Shown: positions 52,042 to 61,555 of the stretch, piece after piece | Numbering within the stretch: position 1 is the stretch's first letter | Layout: each line of letters opens with the position of its first letter | Source of the DNA: Flavisphingomonas formosensis | GTDB taxonomy: Bacteria > Pseudomonadota > Alphaproteobacteria > Sphingomonadales > Sphingomonadaceae | Length of the DNA stretch: 64,000 nucleotides | Direction: 5' to 3' | Assembly: GCF_009755815.1 (NCBI RefSeq) | Contig: NZ_WRPK01000011.1 | Span: 124,001-188,000 of the forward strand | Program-made: the position numbers and the translations under genes | The notes under the pieces: model-generated | Database searches by the model: none | What the model saw: the letters and a program-made list of their open reading frames with translations, nothing else | Told to the model about the DNA's origin: nothing

Positions 52042-55000
52042 ATGCATGCGCTCGGCAATCTCGTCCTGAAAATCTCCATGGGCGCTGCGCTCATCCTGAT
52101 CGCCGCCTTCGTCATAACGGTCCCGTTGGATCTCAAGTCGCAGTGGATGTTCGGGATCACGACGATCGTCGCGGTGCTGATCGCGGGACGCTTCAAGTCG
52201 CTGCGCGCGTCACTGTTCATCGGCATCGTCTCGATCATCGCATCGACACGCTACCTGTTCTGGCGCACGACGCAGACGCTGGAATTCGGTTCGCCGCTGG
52301 AATTCGTGCTGGGCATGGGCCTCTATCTCGCTGAGCTCTATGCCTGGGCGATCCTGGTGCTCGGCCTGCTGCAGACGAGCTGGCCGATGCGCCGCCCGAT
52401 CGTCGAGATCGAAGGCGAGCCGCACGAGTGGCCGAAGGTCGACGTCTATGTTCCGACCTACAATGAAAGCCTCGCGATCGTCCGCAACACCGTGCTCGCC
52501 GCCATGGCGATGGACTATCCCGCCGATCGCTTCCGGGTCTATATTCTCGACGACGGGCGCCGCCCGGAATTCCGCAATTTCGCCCGCGCCGCCGGCTGCG
52601 GATATCTGACTCGCAGCGACAATCTTCACGCCAAGGCGGGCAATCTCAATGCCGCGATGAAGCGCACCGACGGCGAGCTGATCGCGATCTTCGATTGCGA
52701 TCACGTGCCGACCCGCGCCTTTCTGCAGATGGCGGTGGGCTGGTTCCAGAAGGATCCGCGGCTCGCGCTGATGCAGACGCCGCACCATTTCTATTCGCCC
52801 GATCCGACGCAGCGCAACGTGGGCGTGATCAAGGACATGCCAGGCGAGGGCGACCTGTTCTACGGCGCCGTCCAGATGGGCAACGACCTGTGGAACGCAA
52901 CCTTCTTCTGCGGATCCTGCGCGATCATCCGGCGTGCCGCGCTGGAAGAGACCAACGGCTTCGCGGGCGAGACGGTAACGGAGGACGCGCACACCGCGCT
53001 CAAGCTCCAACGCACCGGCTGGAATACCGCCTATCTGAACGTGCGTCTGTCGGCGGGCCTCGCGACCGAGCGTTTGTCGCTGCATATCGGCCAGCGCGCA
53101 CGCTGGGCGCGCGGCATGACGCAGATCATGCGTATCGACAATCCGCTGCTTGGCCCCGGTCTCAGCCTCACCCAGCGCTTTTGCTACCTGAACGCGATGC
53201 TGCATTTCCAGTTTCCACTGCCGCGCATCGTGTTTCTGACGTCGCCGCTCGCTTTTCTGCTTTTCGGGCAGAACATCATCCACGCCTCGGCCGTGATGAT
53301 CTTCTCCTACGCACTGCCGCACCTGTTTGCCTCCAATAAATCGAGCGAACGGCAGCAGGGCGCGCAGCGCCGGCCTTTCTGGGGCGAGATTTACGAGACG
53401 GTGCTCGCCTTCCACCTCGTGATGCCGACGCTGATGACGCTGTGGGATCCGAAAAAGGGCAAGTTCAACGTAACGGACAAGGGCGGCCTGCTCGAGGAAG
53501 GCTTCTTCGACGTGGCGACGCTGAAGCCGCATCTGATCTGCGCCGGCCTGCTCGTGCTCGGGCTCGTCGCGGGCTTCGCCCGTCTGCTCTGGCCGGACGT
53601 CTTCCATGTCCAGATGGGCACGCTGCTGCTCAACACGGGATGGACGCTGTTCAGCCTCATGATCCTGATTGCGGCGATGTCGGTGGGACGCGAGGCGCGT
53701 CAGCTCCGCGAGGACGTGCGCTTCGATGCCGATCTTCCGGTCACCCTCTATTTCGCCGATGGCTATGTCGTCGACGGACGGACCGTGAACGTGTCGATGG
53801 GCGGCCTCGCGATCAAGCTGCCGCCACGTTTCGAGTTCAAGGACCGGATCGTGACCGACGTGGGCGTCGAGACCGGAGGCGGCCTCTTCACTCTGCCGGT
53901 AGAGACCATCGCGATGAGCGGCGATCGTGCCCGCATCAAGTTCAAGCCGCTCTCGATCTCCGATCAGAAGCAGCTGGTGAAAGCGATGATGGGCCGCGCG
54001 GATAGCTGGCAGCCCGAGCTGCACGAAGAAGGCGTTGGAGGTTTCCGGTCGGTATTCGACATCATCAGGGTGGATCTGTCGACGATGGGCGCATTTTTCG
54101 GCAGCCTGAAGAGGGGTAAGCGCCGGAATGCAGCGATCGCGGCAACCGCGGCTGCGGTCGTCGCGGCCGCGGTCGGCCTCGCGCCGATGGGGAGCGTCGC
54201 ACATGCGCAGGCTGCGGCCGCGCGCCCGCCGGCGGTTCGGCCGGCCGCGGAGCAGGCTGACCCGGCGGCGCCCGCGTTGCCGGGCGGGGTTCGGCAGTTC
54301 AAGCTGTCGCTCAAGGATCTGCAGTTCCTGAATCCGATCCGCCTGCAGGGCACGTCGGGCGAGGTCGGCATTCCCTTCGGCATGCGCAGGGACGAGGTGG
54401 TGACCTCTGCCAATCTCGTGCTGACCTTCGCCTATTCGCCCTCGATGCTGCCGGATCTCAGCCAGCTCGTCGTAATTATGAACGGCGAGGTGGTGCGGAC
54501 CATCCAGCTCCAGCGCGCAGGTGCCGGCGGCGTCTCGCTCACGATTCCGGTCAACCCTGCCTTCTTCATGCCCGGCGACAACCAGCTCAACCTGCGGCTC
54601 GTCGGCCACTATACCCGCGATTGCGAAGACCCGCTGCACAGTTCGCTGTGGGCGAACATCAGCAACGTCCGCAGCTTCTTCCAGATCACGACCCAGCATC
54701 TGCCGACGCGGATGGACCTGGCGACGCTGCCCGCACCCTTCTTCGACAAATATAATCCCGGGCCGCTGAGCATGCCCTTCGTCTTCGGCGCCGCGCCGAG
54801 CAATGGCGAGCTGGAGGCGTCCGCCAGCCTGGCGTCCTGGTTCGGTGCGCTGGCGAGCTATCGGGGTTATGCCTTCAAGCCGATGATCGGCGCGATCCCG
54901 CAGGGCAACGCGGTCGTCTTCCTCACCGCCGCCCATCCCATTGCCGGCCTGCCGATCACGATCGGCGGCCCGGCGGTCGGCATCGTCAAGAACCCCAACG

Positions 55001-56403
55001 ATCCCTACGGCCTGCTGCTGGTGGTAATGGGCCGCGACGAGCGCGAGCTGAAGCAGGCCGCGGCGGTGGTCGCCTCCAGCAGCGGTATATTGGGTGGGCA
55101 GTTCGCACCGGTCGATGGCGCACGCGTTCCGGCCTATGGCGCCTATAGCGCGCCGCGTTGGTTGCGCACCGATCGGCCGGTGAAGCTCGGCGAGCTCGTT
55201 GACCCGCAGAATCTGCAAGGCCTCGGCCTGCCTCCGGGGCCGCTCAACGCCAGCTTCCGGGTCGCGCCGGATCTGTTCTTCTGGCCGCGTGCCGGCGCCC
55301 GCCTGGACGTGCGCTATCGCTACCCGGCAGCCGACTGGCTTGACAAATATCGCTCGCGTCTCGACGTCTCGATGAACGGGCAATATCTCCAGTCCCTGCC
55401 GCTGGCCGGCCCCGGGTGGTGGAACCGGCTGACCGGTGGCGGCGTCGAGTCCCATGTCTCCAAGAGCAAGATGACCCTGCCGGACTATGTGCTGTTCGGT
55501 CAGAACCAGCTCAGTTTCTATTATGATCTGCAGCTCGCGAACAAAAAGGCGTGCGAGGGCACGGTTCCGACCAACGTGCGCACGAGTATCCTGCCCGACA
55601 GCACGATCGATCTGACCGGCGCCTATCATGCCACGCGACTGCCCAATCTCGCCTTCTTCGCGGGATCGGGCTTTCCGTTCACGCGGCGCCCGGATCTTGC
55701 CGAAACGGCGGTGGTGATGGCGCCGCAGCCGAGCGTGCAGGAGATCGAGGCCTTTCTGGTGCTGATGGGCCGTTTCGGCGATTCCACCGGCGCGCCCGCG
55801 ACCCGCGTCACCGTGACGCGAACGGTGGATGCCAGCCAGTTCAGCGGCAAGGATATCATCGTTCTCGGTCCGTGGACGCTGGCTCAGTCGACTGCGTTGT
55901 TCCGCACGGCGCCGATCAGCTGGCAGAATGGCCGTCTGCAGGTCACCGAGCGCTCGACGATCGATCGGGTGTTCGACTTCCTTTCGCCCTATGATGTCGA
56001 TCGGCCCGGCGACGTCGCGGATTTCCTCGCCGGCGCTTCCGGTTTCGAAGGCTTTGCCGGCTTTCAGTCGCCTTTCGATCCGGAGCATTCCGTGGTCGCG
56101 ATTCTCGCCAGTGATCCCGTCAGCCTGCCCGACCTGATCTACGGCCTGGCCGACCGAAAGGTGAATGCCCAGGTCCAGGGCGATCTGTCGCTGGTCAACG
56201 GCGACGGCATGGCCAGCTATCATGTCAGTACCGGCTACTGGTCGGCCGCGCTGCCGATCTGGCTGAAGGTCGGCTACTGGTTCAGCCAGCGACCGTTGCT
56301 GATGGGCATCTCGGCCATTCTGATCGCCCTCTTCCTATCGGGCCCGCTTTACCTTCTCCTCAAGGCCCAGCAGCGTAAACGCCTGAACAAGGTATCGGAG
56401 TAA
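52042..56403 (+). CDS. bcsAB: Fused cellulose synthase BcsA-BcsB
   Basis: 1453 residues. Membrane GT2 synthase: transmembrane helices at about 10-100, the catalytic residues DD170-171, DCD218-220, TED313-315 and QRARW351-355, further helices, and a PilZ domain with REDVR (556-560) and NVSMGG (583-588) that binds cyclic di-GMP. The BcsB part begins after an internal hydrophobic stretch (about 697-717) with a signal-peptidase-like AHA-Q site (720-723), then carbohydrate-binding and flavodoxin-like domains and a C-terminal anchor helix. It makes and exports cellulose. Starts 15 bp after bcsQ. Confidence 0.94.
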   Translation: MHALGNLVLKISMGAALILIAAFVITVPLDLKSQWMFGITTIVAVLIAGRFKSLRASLFIGIVSIIASTRYLFWRTTQTLEFGSPLEFVLGMGLYLAELYAWAILVLGLLQTSWPMRRPIVEIEGEPHEWPKVDVYVPTYNESLAIVRNTVLAAMAMDYPADRFRVYILDDGRRPEFRNFARAAGCGYLTRSDNLHAKAGNLNAAMKRTDGELIAIFDCDHVPTRAFLQMAVGWFQKDPRLALMQTPHHFYSPDPTQRNVGVIKDMPGEGDLFYGAVQMGNDLWNATFFCGSCAIIRRAALEETNGFAGETVTEDAHTALKLQRTGWNTAYLNVRLSAGLATERLSLHIGQRARWARGMTQIMRIDNPLLGPGLSLTQRFCYLNAMLHFQFPLPRIVFLTSPLAFLLFGQNIIHASAVMIFSYALPHLFASNKSSERQQGAQRRPFWGEIYETVLAFHLVMPTLMTLWDPKKGKFNVTDKGGLLEEGFFDVATLKPHLICAGLLVLGLVAGFARLLWPDVFHVQMGTLLLNTGWTLFSLMILIAAMSVGREARQLREDVRFDADLPVTLYFADGYVVDGRTVNVSMGGLAIKLPPRFEFKDRIVTDVGVETGGGLFTLPVETIAMSGDRARIKFKPLSISDQKQLVKAMMGRADSWQPELHEEGVGGFRSVFDIIRVDLSTMGAFFGSLKRGKRRNAAIAATAAAVVAAAVGLAPMGSVAHAQAAAARPPAVRPAAEQADPAAPALPGGVRQFKLSLKDLQFLNPIRLQGTSGEVGIPFGMRRDEVVTSANLVLTFAYSPSMLPDLSQLVVIMNGEVVRTIQLQRAGAGGVSLTIPVNPAFFMPGDNQLNLRLVGHYTRDCEDPLHSSLWANISNVRSFFQITTQHLPTRMDLATLPAPFFDKYNPGPLSMPFVFGAAPSNGELEASASLASWFGALASYRGYAFKPMIGAIPQGNAVVFLTAAHPIAGLPITIGGPAVGIVKNPNDPYGLLLVVMGRDERELKQAAAVVASSSGILGGQFAPVDGARVPAYGAYSAPRWLRTDRPVKLGELVDPQNLQGLGLPPGPLNASFRVAPDLFFWPRAGARLDVRYRYPAADWLDKYRSRLDVSMNGQYLQSLPLAGPGWWNRLTGGGVESHVSKSKMTLPDYVLFGQNQLSFYYDLQLANKKACEGTVPTNVRTSILPDSTIDLTGAYHATRLPNLAFFAGSGFPFTRRPDLAETAVVMAPQPSVQEIEAFLVLMGRFGDSTGAPATRVTVTRTVDASQFSGKDIIVLGPWTLAQSTALFRTAPISWQNGRLQVTERSTIDRVFDFLSPYDVDRPGDVADFLAGASGFEGFAGFQSPFDPEHSVVAILASDPVSLPDLIYGLADRKVNAQVQGDLSLVNGDGMASYHVSTGYWSAALPIWLKVGYWFSQRPLLMGISAILIALFLSGPLYLLLKAQQRKRLNKVSE

Positions 56404-56405
56404 AC

Positions 56406-59400
56406 ATGGCCAAGCATTCCAAGCCTGCCTTGTTGTGGCTCGCCCTGGCGGCCACGGCCGCGCCATCGGCCATATCGGCCGCGGCGCCGGCCGGGGTTGC
56501 CGAGCTGCTCGACCAGGCCCGCTTCTGGAAGAGCAAGGGACGCGACGATCTCGCCAACCAGGTCTATCGGCGCGTGTTGACGATCGATCCCGGCAATGCC
56601 GCCGCGCGTGCGGCGCTTTCTCAGCAGAGCCCGCCGCCTGCACCACCGCCGGCCGCGGCACCCGCAGCCCCCGCTCCGACGCGGATGCAGGCTGCCCAGC
56701 CGAAACAGCCGTCCCCCCGGCAGCCCGCAGCGCCGGTCGCAGCCGCGGATACGGCGGGCGACATGCGCGCTGCCGGCTTCAAGGCGCTCGAGGCCGACGA
56801 CATCAACACCGCCGCGACGCGCTTCCAGGCCGCGCTGAAGCGGCGTCCCAACGATCCGGATTCGCTTGGCGGCCTCGGCCTCGCCCGGCTGCGTGCGGGC
56901 CGCTTCGCCGAAGCCCGCGATCTGCTGAGCCGTGCGTCCAGGGCGGGATCGCCGGACAAATGGTCCGACGCACTGCAATCGGCGAGCTTCTTCGCCGGGC
57001 TGCGCCAGGCAGAGGCTGCGCGCGACGCGGGCAAGCTCGCCGACGCCGAATCGCAGGCCCGTCAGCTCGCGTCGTCGGGCTACAAGGACGCCAATCTCGC
57101 ATCTTCGTTGCTGGCCGACGTACTCGGCCGCCAGGGGCGTTATGCCGAAGCGGCGCAGGTCTATCGCGACGTAGCCGCCGCCAATAGCGGCCGTGGCGGC
57201 CGCCAGTCCACGCAGCAGGCCGAGCAGATGCAAGGCAAGGCCTCGCTGGCGCAAGCGATGCAGGCCGCGGCATCGGGCAATGTCGGTGCTGCCGAGGGGA
57301 TGTTCCAGCAGGCCGTGACGGCCAATCCGGACGATCCCTGGACGCGGTTCGAATATGCGCGCTTCCTGCTCGGCCAGGGCCGCACCGCGGCAGGCGACAG
57401 CGTGATGCAGCCGCTGTCGGTCAAGACGTCGCCGGACGCGCTCTATGCCTCGGCGCTCTATCTGAGCCAGTCCGGCCGCGAAGGCGCTGCGGTGGCGATG
57501 ATGAAGCGCATTCCGGAAGACCAGCTGACCCTGGAGATGAAGCGGTTCGTGCTGCAGCAGCAGACCGTGGCGGCTATCGCCCAGGCCAAAACCCTGGCCG
57601 GCCGTGGGCGTCAGCAGGAGGCGCTGTCGGGCCTTCGCCTGATCGCCAGCAATGACAATCTGCCGGTGGCGACGCTGGGATCGCTCGCCGACGCGCTCTA
57701 CCAGCTCGGCGATACGGCCGGCGCCTCCGCGTTGATCCAGCGTGCGCTCGCGCTGCCGCAGGCTGAGCCGGACGCCTATCAGGGCATCGTGCGCGTGCTC
57801 GCGAAGACGGGCCAGGACCAGCAGGCGTCCGGAATCGTGCAGCAGATGATGGGCAATGCTGGGCAGACCGGCAACGGCACGCAGGCGGCCGGCAAGCTCA
57901 ACGCGATCCTAGCCGCCGAGCAGGGCGATCGGCTGCGTCAGCAGGGCCAGTATGCGAGCGCCTTCGAGGTGCTGCAATCCGCCTGGGCGACAGCGCCGAA
58001 CGATCCCGATCTGCTCGGCTCGCTCGCCCGGCTCTATCAGGCCGGGGGGATGAACGGACAGGCGATGCAGGTCTATGACATGCTGCTCCGCCAGCATCCC
58101 GACGACGTCAACGCCCTGATCGGCATGGCGGACGCGTCGACCGGCGCGCGCGAATTCGGCCGCGCCAAGCAGGCGATCACGGCGGCAGGCCAGCGCCAGC
58201 CCAACAATGTGGACGTCTATCTTGCCGCCGCGCGCATGGAGCAGGCGCAAAACAATAACGGCGCGGCGATGCGCTATCTGAAGCAGGCACGCGCGCTGTA
58301 TCTGCGCCAGCAGACGGCGCTGCCCAATGGCGGTGCCTTTCCGATGGCCAATCCGTTCCTGGCAGGCGGCGGCGCGGTCGCGCAGGCGCCCGTTCCCGTC
58401 AACCCCTTCGCCCTTTCCGCCACGCCGCCGAAGACCGGCGGCTATGGAGAGCCCGGCGCTGGCCCATGGGGCGGTGGTCCAACGATGCCGGCGCCCGCCT
58501 ATATGGGCGGCGGTGGGCAGGCGGCTCCTTGGGGTGGCGGCTCTCAATCGTCGCCGTTCGGATCCCCCCTGTCCACACCCGTCGCCTCGTCATCGGCAGG
58601 CAACCCGTGGAGTGGCGCGGTACCGGCGCAGCCGAGCTGGTCCGGCGGATCGGCCCAGCCGATGGCCTCCGCCCAGAGCTGGGGCGCACCGGCGCAGGAT
58701 TGGGGCGGTGGCGGCGTTCCATCCGGATTGCAGAATCGCAGCGGGGCGCCGGCGATCACCGATCCGACCTTGCGCCAGATCAACAATGACATCGAGGCTC
58801 TCGCCGGCGAGGCCGGCACGACCGTCGACGTGCAGACCCGCTATCGTCAGCGTACTGGCGAGACGGGTCTCAGCAAGCTGCGTGACGTAGGCGGCACGGT
58901 GACCGTCTCGACCGGCTTTGCCGGCGGACGGGTCAGCGCCAGTGCCTCTCCCGTAGTGGTCGACTCCGGCCGGCCGACCGGTTCCGGCCTCGCGCGCTTT
59001 GGCTATAATCCGACGATCGAGGCGCAGGCGATCGTCGATAAAGTGCCTTCGCCGCTGGTGCAGGCGGAGACACAACAGGATTCCGGCGTTGCATTCGACG
59101 TCGGCTATCAGAACGGCGCGTTCAAGGCTGATGTGGGATCGACGCCGATCGGCTTCAGCAAGACCCAGATCCAGGGTGGCGTCTCCGTCTCGCCGAAGCT
59201 CAGCCAGGACGTCAGCGCCAAGCTGTTCGGCGAGCGTCGGCCAGTCACGGACAGCGTCGTCTCCTATGCCGGCACCAAGGATCCGGTGACCGGGCAGACC
59301 TGGGGCAATGTGATGCGCAGCGGCGGCGGCGCGTCGATCTCCTACGATCATGCCGGCACTGGCGTCTACGCCGACGCATCCTATTATCGCTATGACGGCA

Positions 59401-59927
59401 CCAATGTGAAGAAGAACAGCAGCTATCAGGTCAATATTGGCGGATATCTGCGTGCCTACCGATCCGCAAACAGCAACTTCACGATCGGCGCCAACATCAA
59501 TTACCAATCCTACGCCAACGACCAGAATTACTTCTCGTTCGGACATGGCGGCTATTTCAGCCCACAAAGCTTTGTCAGCCTGAGCTTCCCGATGCATTTC
59601 GATACGAAATTCGGCAGCGGCTGGAAGATCAACGCCGATTTCGCGCCGGGTTATCAGAGCTACAAGCAGGATGCTGTGGGGCTTTATCCCACCGATGCCG
59701 CTGCCCAGGCCAAGCTGGATGCGCTCAAGGCGCAGGACAACGACGTGCGCTCCTTCTACGACAGCATCAGCAAGACCGGCTTCGGTTATGCGCTGGATGC
59801 CGGCGTGAACTACCAGTTCGGTGCGAACACGCAACTCGGTGGCGACATAAAGGTTAACACCTTCGGGAATTATAAAGAGTTCCAGACGATGCTGCATTTG
59901 AAGCAGGTGATCGGGAGCGCTGAGTGA
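56406..59927 (+). CDS. bcsC: Cellulose export outer-membrane protein BcsC
   Basis: 1173 residues. Signal peptide (1-26), tetratricopeptide repeats (about 30-635), a Gly/Pro/Ser/Ala-rich linker (about 640-780) with six tryptophans (688, 709, 735, 745, 759, 766), and a C-terminal 16-strand-type BcsC beta-barrel (about 850-1173) that lets the glucan leave the cell. ATG is 2 bp after the bcsAB stop; the end overlaps bcsD by one base. Confidence 0.93.
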   Translation: MAKHSKPALLWLALAATAAPSAISAAAPAGVAELLDQARFWKSKGRDDLANQVYRRVLTIDPGNAAARAALSQQSPPPAPPPAAAPAAPAPTRMQAAQPKQPSPRQPAAPVAAADTAGDMRAAGFKALEADDINTAATRFQAALKRRPNDPDSLGGLGLARLRAGRFAEARDLLSRASRAGSPDKWSDALQSASFFAGLRQAEAARDAGKLADAESQARQLASSGYKDANLASSLLADVLGRQGRYAEAAQVYRDVAAANSGRGGRQSTQQAEQMQGKASLAQAMQAAASGNVGAAEGMFQQAVTANPDDPWTRFEYARFLLGQGRTAAGDSVMQPLSVKTSPDALYASALYLSQSGREGAAVAMMKRIPEDQLTLEMKRFVLQQQTVAAIAQAKTLAGRGRQQEALSGLRLIASNDNLPVATLGSLADALYQLGDTAGASALIQRALALPQAEPDAYQGIVRVLAKTGQDQQASGIVQQMMGNAGQTGNGTQAAGKLNAILAAEQGDRLRQQGQYASAFEVLQSAWATAPNDPDLLGSLARLYQAGGMNGQAMQVYDMLLRQHPDDVNALIGMADASTGAREFGRAKQAITAAGQRQPNNVDVYLAAARMEQAQNNNGAAMRYLKQARALYLRQQTALPNGGAFPMANPFLAGGGAVAQAPVPVNPFALSATPPKTGGYGEPGAGPWGGGPTMPAPAYMGGGGQAAPWGGGSQSSPFGSPLSTPVASSSAGNPWSGAVPAQPSWSGGSAQPMASAQSWGAPAQDWGGGGVPSGLQNRSGAPAITDPTLRQINNDIEALAGEAGTTVDVQTRYRQRTGETGLSKLRDVGGTVTVSTGFAGGRVSASASPVVVDSGRPTGSGLARFGYNPTIEAQAIVDKVPSPLVQAETQQDSGVAFDVGYQNGAFKADVGSTPIGFSKTQIQGGVSVSPKLSQDVSAKLFGERRPVTDSVVSYAGTKDPVTGQTWGNVMRSGGGASISYDHAGTGVYADASYYRYDGTNVKKNSSYQVNIGGYLRAYRSANSNFTIGANINYQSYANDQNYFSFGHGGYFSPQSFVSLSFPMHFDTKFGSGWKINADFAPGYQSYKQDAVGLYPTDAAAQAKLDALKAQDNDVRSFYDSISKTGFGYALDAGVNYQFGANTQLGGDIKVNTFGNYKEFQTMLHLKQVIGSAE

Positions 59928-60415
59928 TGCGCAGCGGAACGGATCGGATCGAAGAGCATGAGCGAACGGATTCCGGGCGCTCGCAAAGCCGCACCGCGGA
60001 TCGCAAGTCGCTGGCAGTGCTTTTTTCCCTGCTGCTGCAGGAAATGCGCGACAATGCGAGCGCCGAGGAAGCGCATGGCTTCTTCCAGGCGATCGGCATG
60101 CGTCTTGCGCAAAGCTGCCCGTTGCCGGACGTTGAGCGGATCGATCGGCTCGCCGGGGCGATGAACGAGGTTTGGCGCGCACTCGACTGGGGCCATGTGA
60201 TCCTCGAGCCCGATGATGACGGGATCGGCATCGTCCATTTCGATGCGCCGGTGAAGATGGCGGAAGATGATGGGGGCCTCTGGCCTTCAGCGCTGACCAG
60301 CATATTGGAAGGCGTCTATGATGGCTGGTTTCGGGGCCTCGGCAGTGGGCCGAAGCTGCAGACGACGCTCAAATCGCGAACGGCAGACAGGATAGAATTT
60401 CATCATGGACGTTGA
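59927..60415 (+). CDS. bcsD: Cellulose synthase subunit BcsD
   Basis: 162 residues, helical periplasmic protein. The segments LFSLLLQEMRDNASAEEAHGFFQAIGMRLAQ (positions 31-61) and LAGAMNEVWRALDWGHVILEP match BcsD/AcsD, which in Komagataeibacter forms an octameric ring that gathers glucan chains into fibrils. Its presence marks a type I bcs operon. ATG 59927 overlaps the bcsC stop (TGATG). Confidence 0.87.
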   Translation: MRSGTDRIEEHERTDSGRSQSRTADRKSLAVLFSLLLQEMRDNASAEEAHGFFQAIGMRLAQSCPLPDVERIDRLAGAMNEVWRALDWGHVILEPDDDGIGIVHFDAPVKMAEDDGGLWPSALTSILEGVYDGWFRGLGSGPKLQTTLKSRTADRIEFHHGR

Positions 60416-61433
60416 CCGCCGGACGGCGATGGCGGCTTTGCTGATGGCGACCATGTTTCAGAGCGGATGTGCCAAGGCTGCCAAGCGTCCGCCGGCTGCG
60501 CCGGCACCGAAGGCGTGGGCTGCGTTCGCCGCCAGGTTCATGATGCCCGACGGGCGCATCGTCGACACCGGCAATGGCGGGATCAGCCATAGCGAGGGCC
60601 AGGGCTATGGCATGGTGCTGGCGGAAGCGGCCGGCGACCGTGCGCGCTTCGAGAAATTATGGGCTTGGACGGATACGACGCTGGCGCGCAAGGACATGCG
60701 CCTCTTTTCCTGGCGCTATGATCCCAACGCCAATCCGCGAGTCACCGATCCCAACAACGCGACCGACGGCGATATCCTGATCGCCTGGGCGCTGCTGCGC
60801 GCTTCCCAGCGCTGGGGCGTTGCAGCCTGGGCGAGCGCCTCGCGAGAGATTCGCGATGCGATCCTGAAGACGCTGGTGAAGCCGGTTGGCAACCGGATGG
60901 TGCTGCTGCCGGGCCTGCAGGGGTTCGTCAACGGCCAGACGGTCACGGTCAACCTTTCCTACTATATCTGGCCGGCCCTGGATGCTTTCCGCAAGGCAGA
61001 CGGCGCCGGCTGGTCGGGCATCGTCAGCGATGGCGAGGCGATATTGGCCCGAGCCCGCTTCGGGCAGCACCAGTTGCCCAGCGACTGGATTGATCTCCGC
61101 CCGCAGGACATTGTCACTCCGGCAGCGGGCCGACCGCCGCGCTTCGGCTTCGATGCCGTGCGTATCCCGCTCTACCTTTACTGGGGTGGCCGCGATTCGG
61201 CCCTTCAGCCGTTCCGCGCTTATTGGACGCCGTTCAAGGCCTCAGGGCAGGTACCGCCGGCCTGGGTGGACGTGACCACCGGCGAGGTGGCGCCCTATCC
61301 GCTGTCCCAGGGTGCGATGGCGATCGCGTCAATGGTGATGAGCCGCAAGATACCCGATGCGCCGGTCCTTACCGACGATTATTTTGCCGCGGTGTTGACC
61401 GTACTCAGCCAGGCGGCGGCGCTGGCGCGCTAG
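60405..61433 (+). CDS. bcsZ: GH8 endo-beta-1,4-glucanase BcsZ
   Basis: 342 residues with an N-terminal lipoprotein-like or Sec signal (LLMATMFQSGC). GH8 catalytic acid Glu64 in HSEGQGYGM and base Asp250 in GFDAVRIPLYL. Trims or regulates nascent periplasmic cellulose. Overlaps the bcsD end by 11 bp. Last gene of the operon; no strong terminator follows, only a repeat copy. Confidence 0.92.
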   Translation: MDVDRRTAMAALLMATMFQSGCAKAAKRPPAAPAPKAWAAFAARFMMPDGRIVDTGNGGISHSEGQGYGMVLAEAAGDRARFEKLWAWTDTTLARKDMRLFSWRYDPNANPRVTDPNNATDGDILIAWALLRASQRWGVAAWASASREIRDAILKTLVKPVGNRMVLLPGLQGFVNGQTVTVNLSYYIWPALDAFRKADGAGWSGIVSDGEAILARARFGQHQLPSDWIDLRPQDIVTPAAGRPPRFGFDAVRIPLYLYWGGRDSALQPFRAYWTPFKASGQVPPAWVDVTTGEVAPYPLSQGAMAIASMVMSRKIPDAPVLTDDYFAAVLTVLSQAAALAR

Positions 61434-61451
61434 TGCGGGCTGATCTGAGTC

Positions 61452-61499
61452 GCATCATTTGCGCGAAACCGGTTCCGCGTTTCTGCACGAGGCCTCAAG
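61452..61499 (+). repeat. Dispersed palindromic repeat (copy 2, partial and diverged)
   Basis: Matches the 3' part of the repeat at 49996-50099 in order: TTTGCGCG, AAACCGGTTCC, CGTTTC, TGCACGA, with a few gaps; it keeps a small hairpin GAAAC/GTTTC (61465-61469, 61479-61483). Same orientation as copy 1. Together the two copies bracket the cellulose operon plus the GIN-domain gene. Confidence 0.55.
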
Positions 61500-61524
61500 G
61501 AACGGCGGCAGCATGCTGCACGTT
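61499..61524 (+). promoter_or_regulatory. EcfG-type (general stress response) promoter of the DNA ligase
   Basis: GGAAC (61499-61503) and CGTT (61521-61524) are exactly 17 bp apart, the consensus for alphaproteobacterial EcfG sigma factors. The ligase ATG is 32 bp downstream, leaving a short leader of about 20 bases. Confidence 0.6.
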
Positions 61525-61555
61525 CGGATACGAATGATCTATCGCGCCCTGCACC

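Noticed and set aside
52210-56223. Very long open frame on the minus strand opposite bcsAB
   Set aside because: It mirrors the codon pattern of the real gene; its protein is Arg/Ala/Glu-rich with no domain, as expected for antisense frames in GC-rich DNA.
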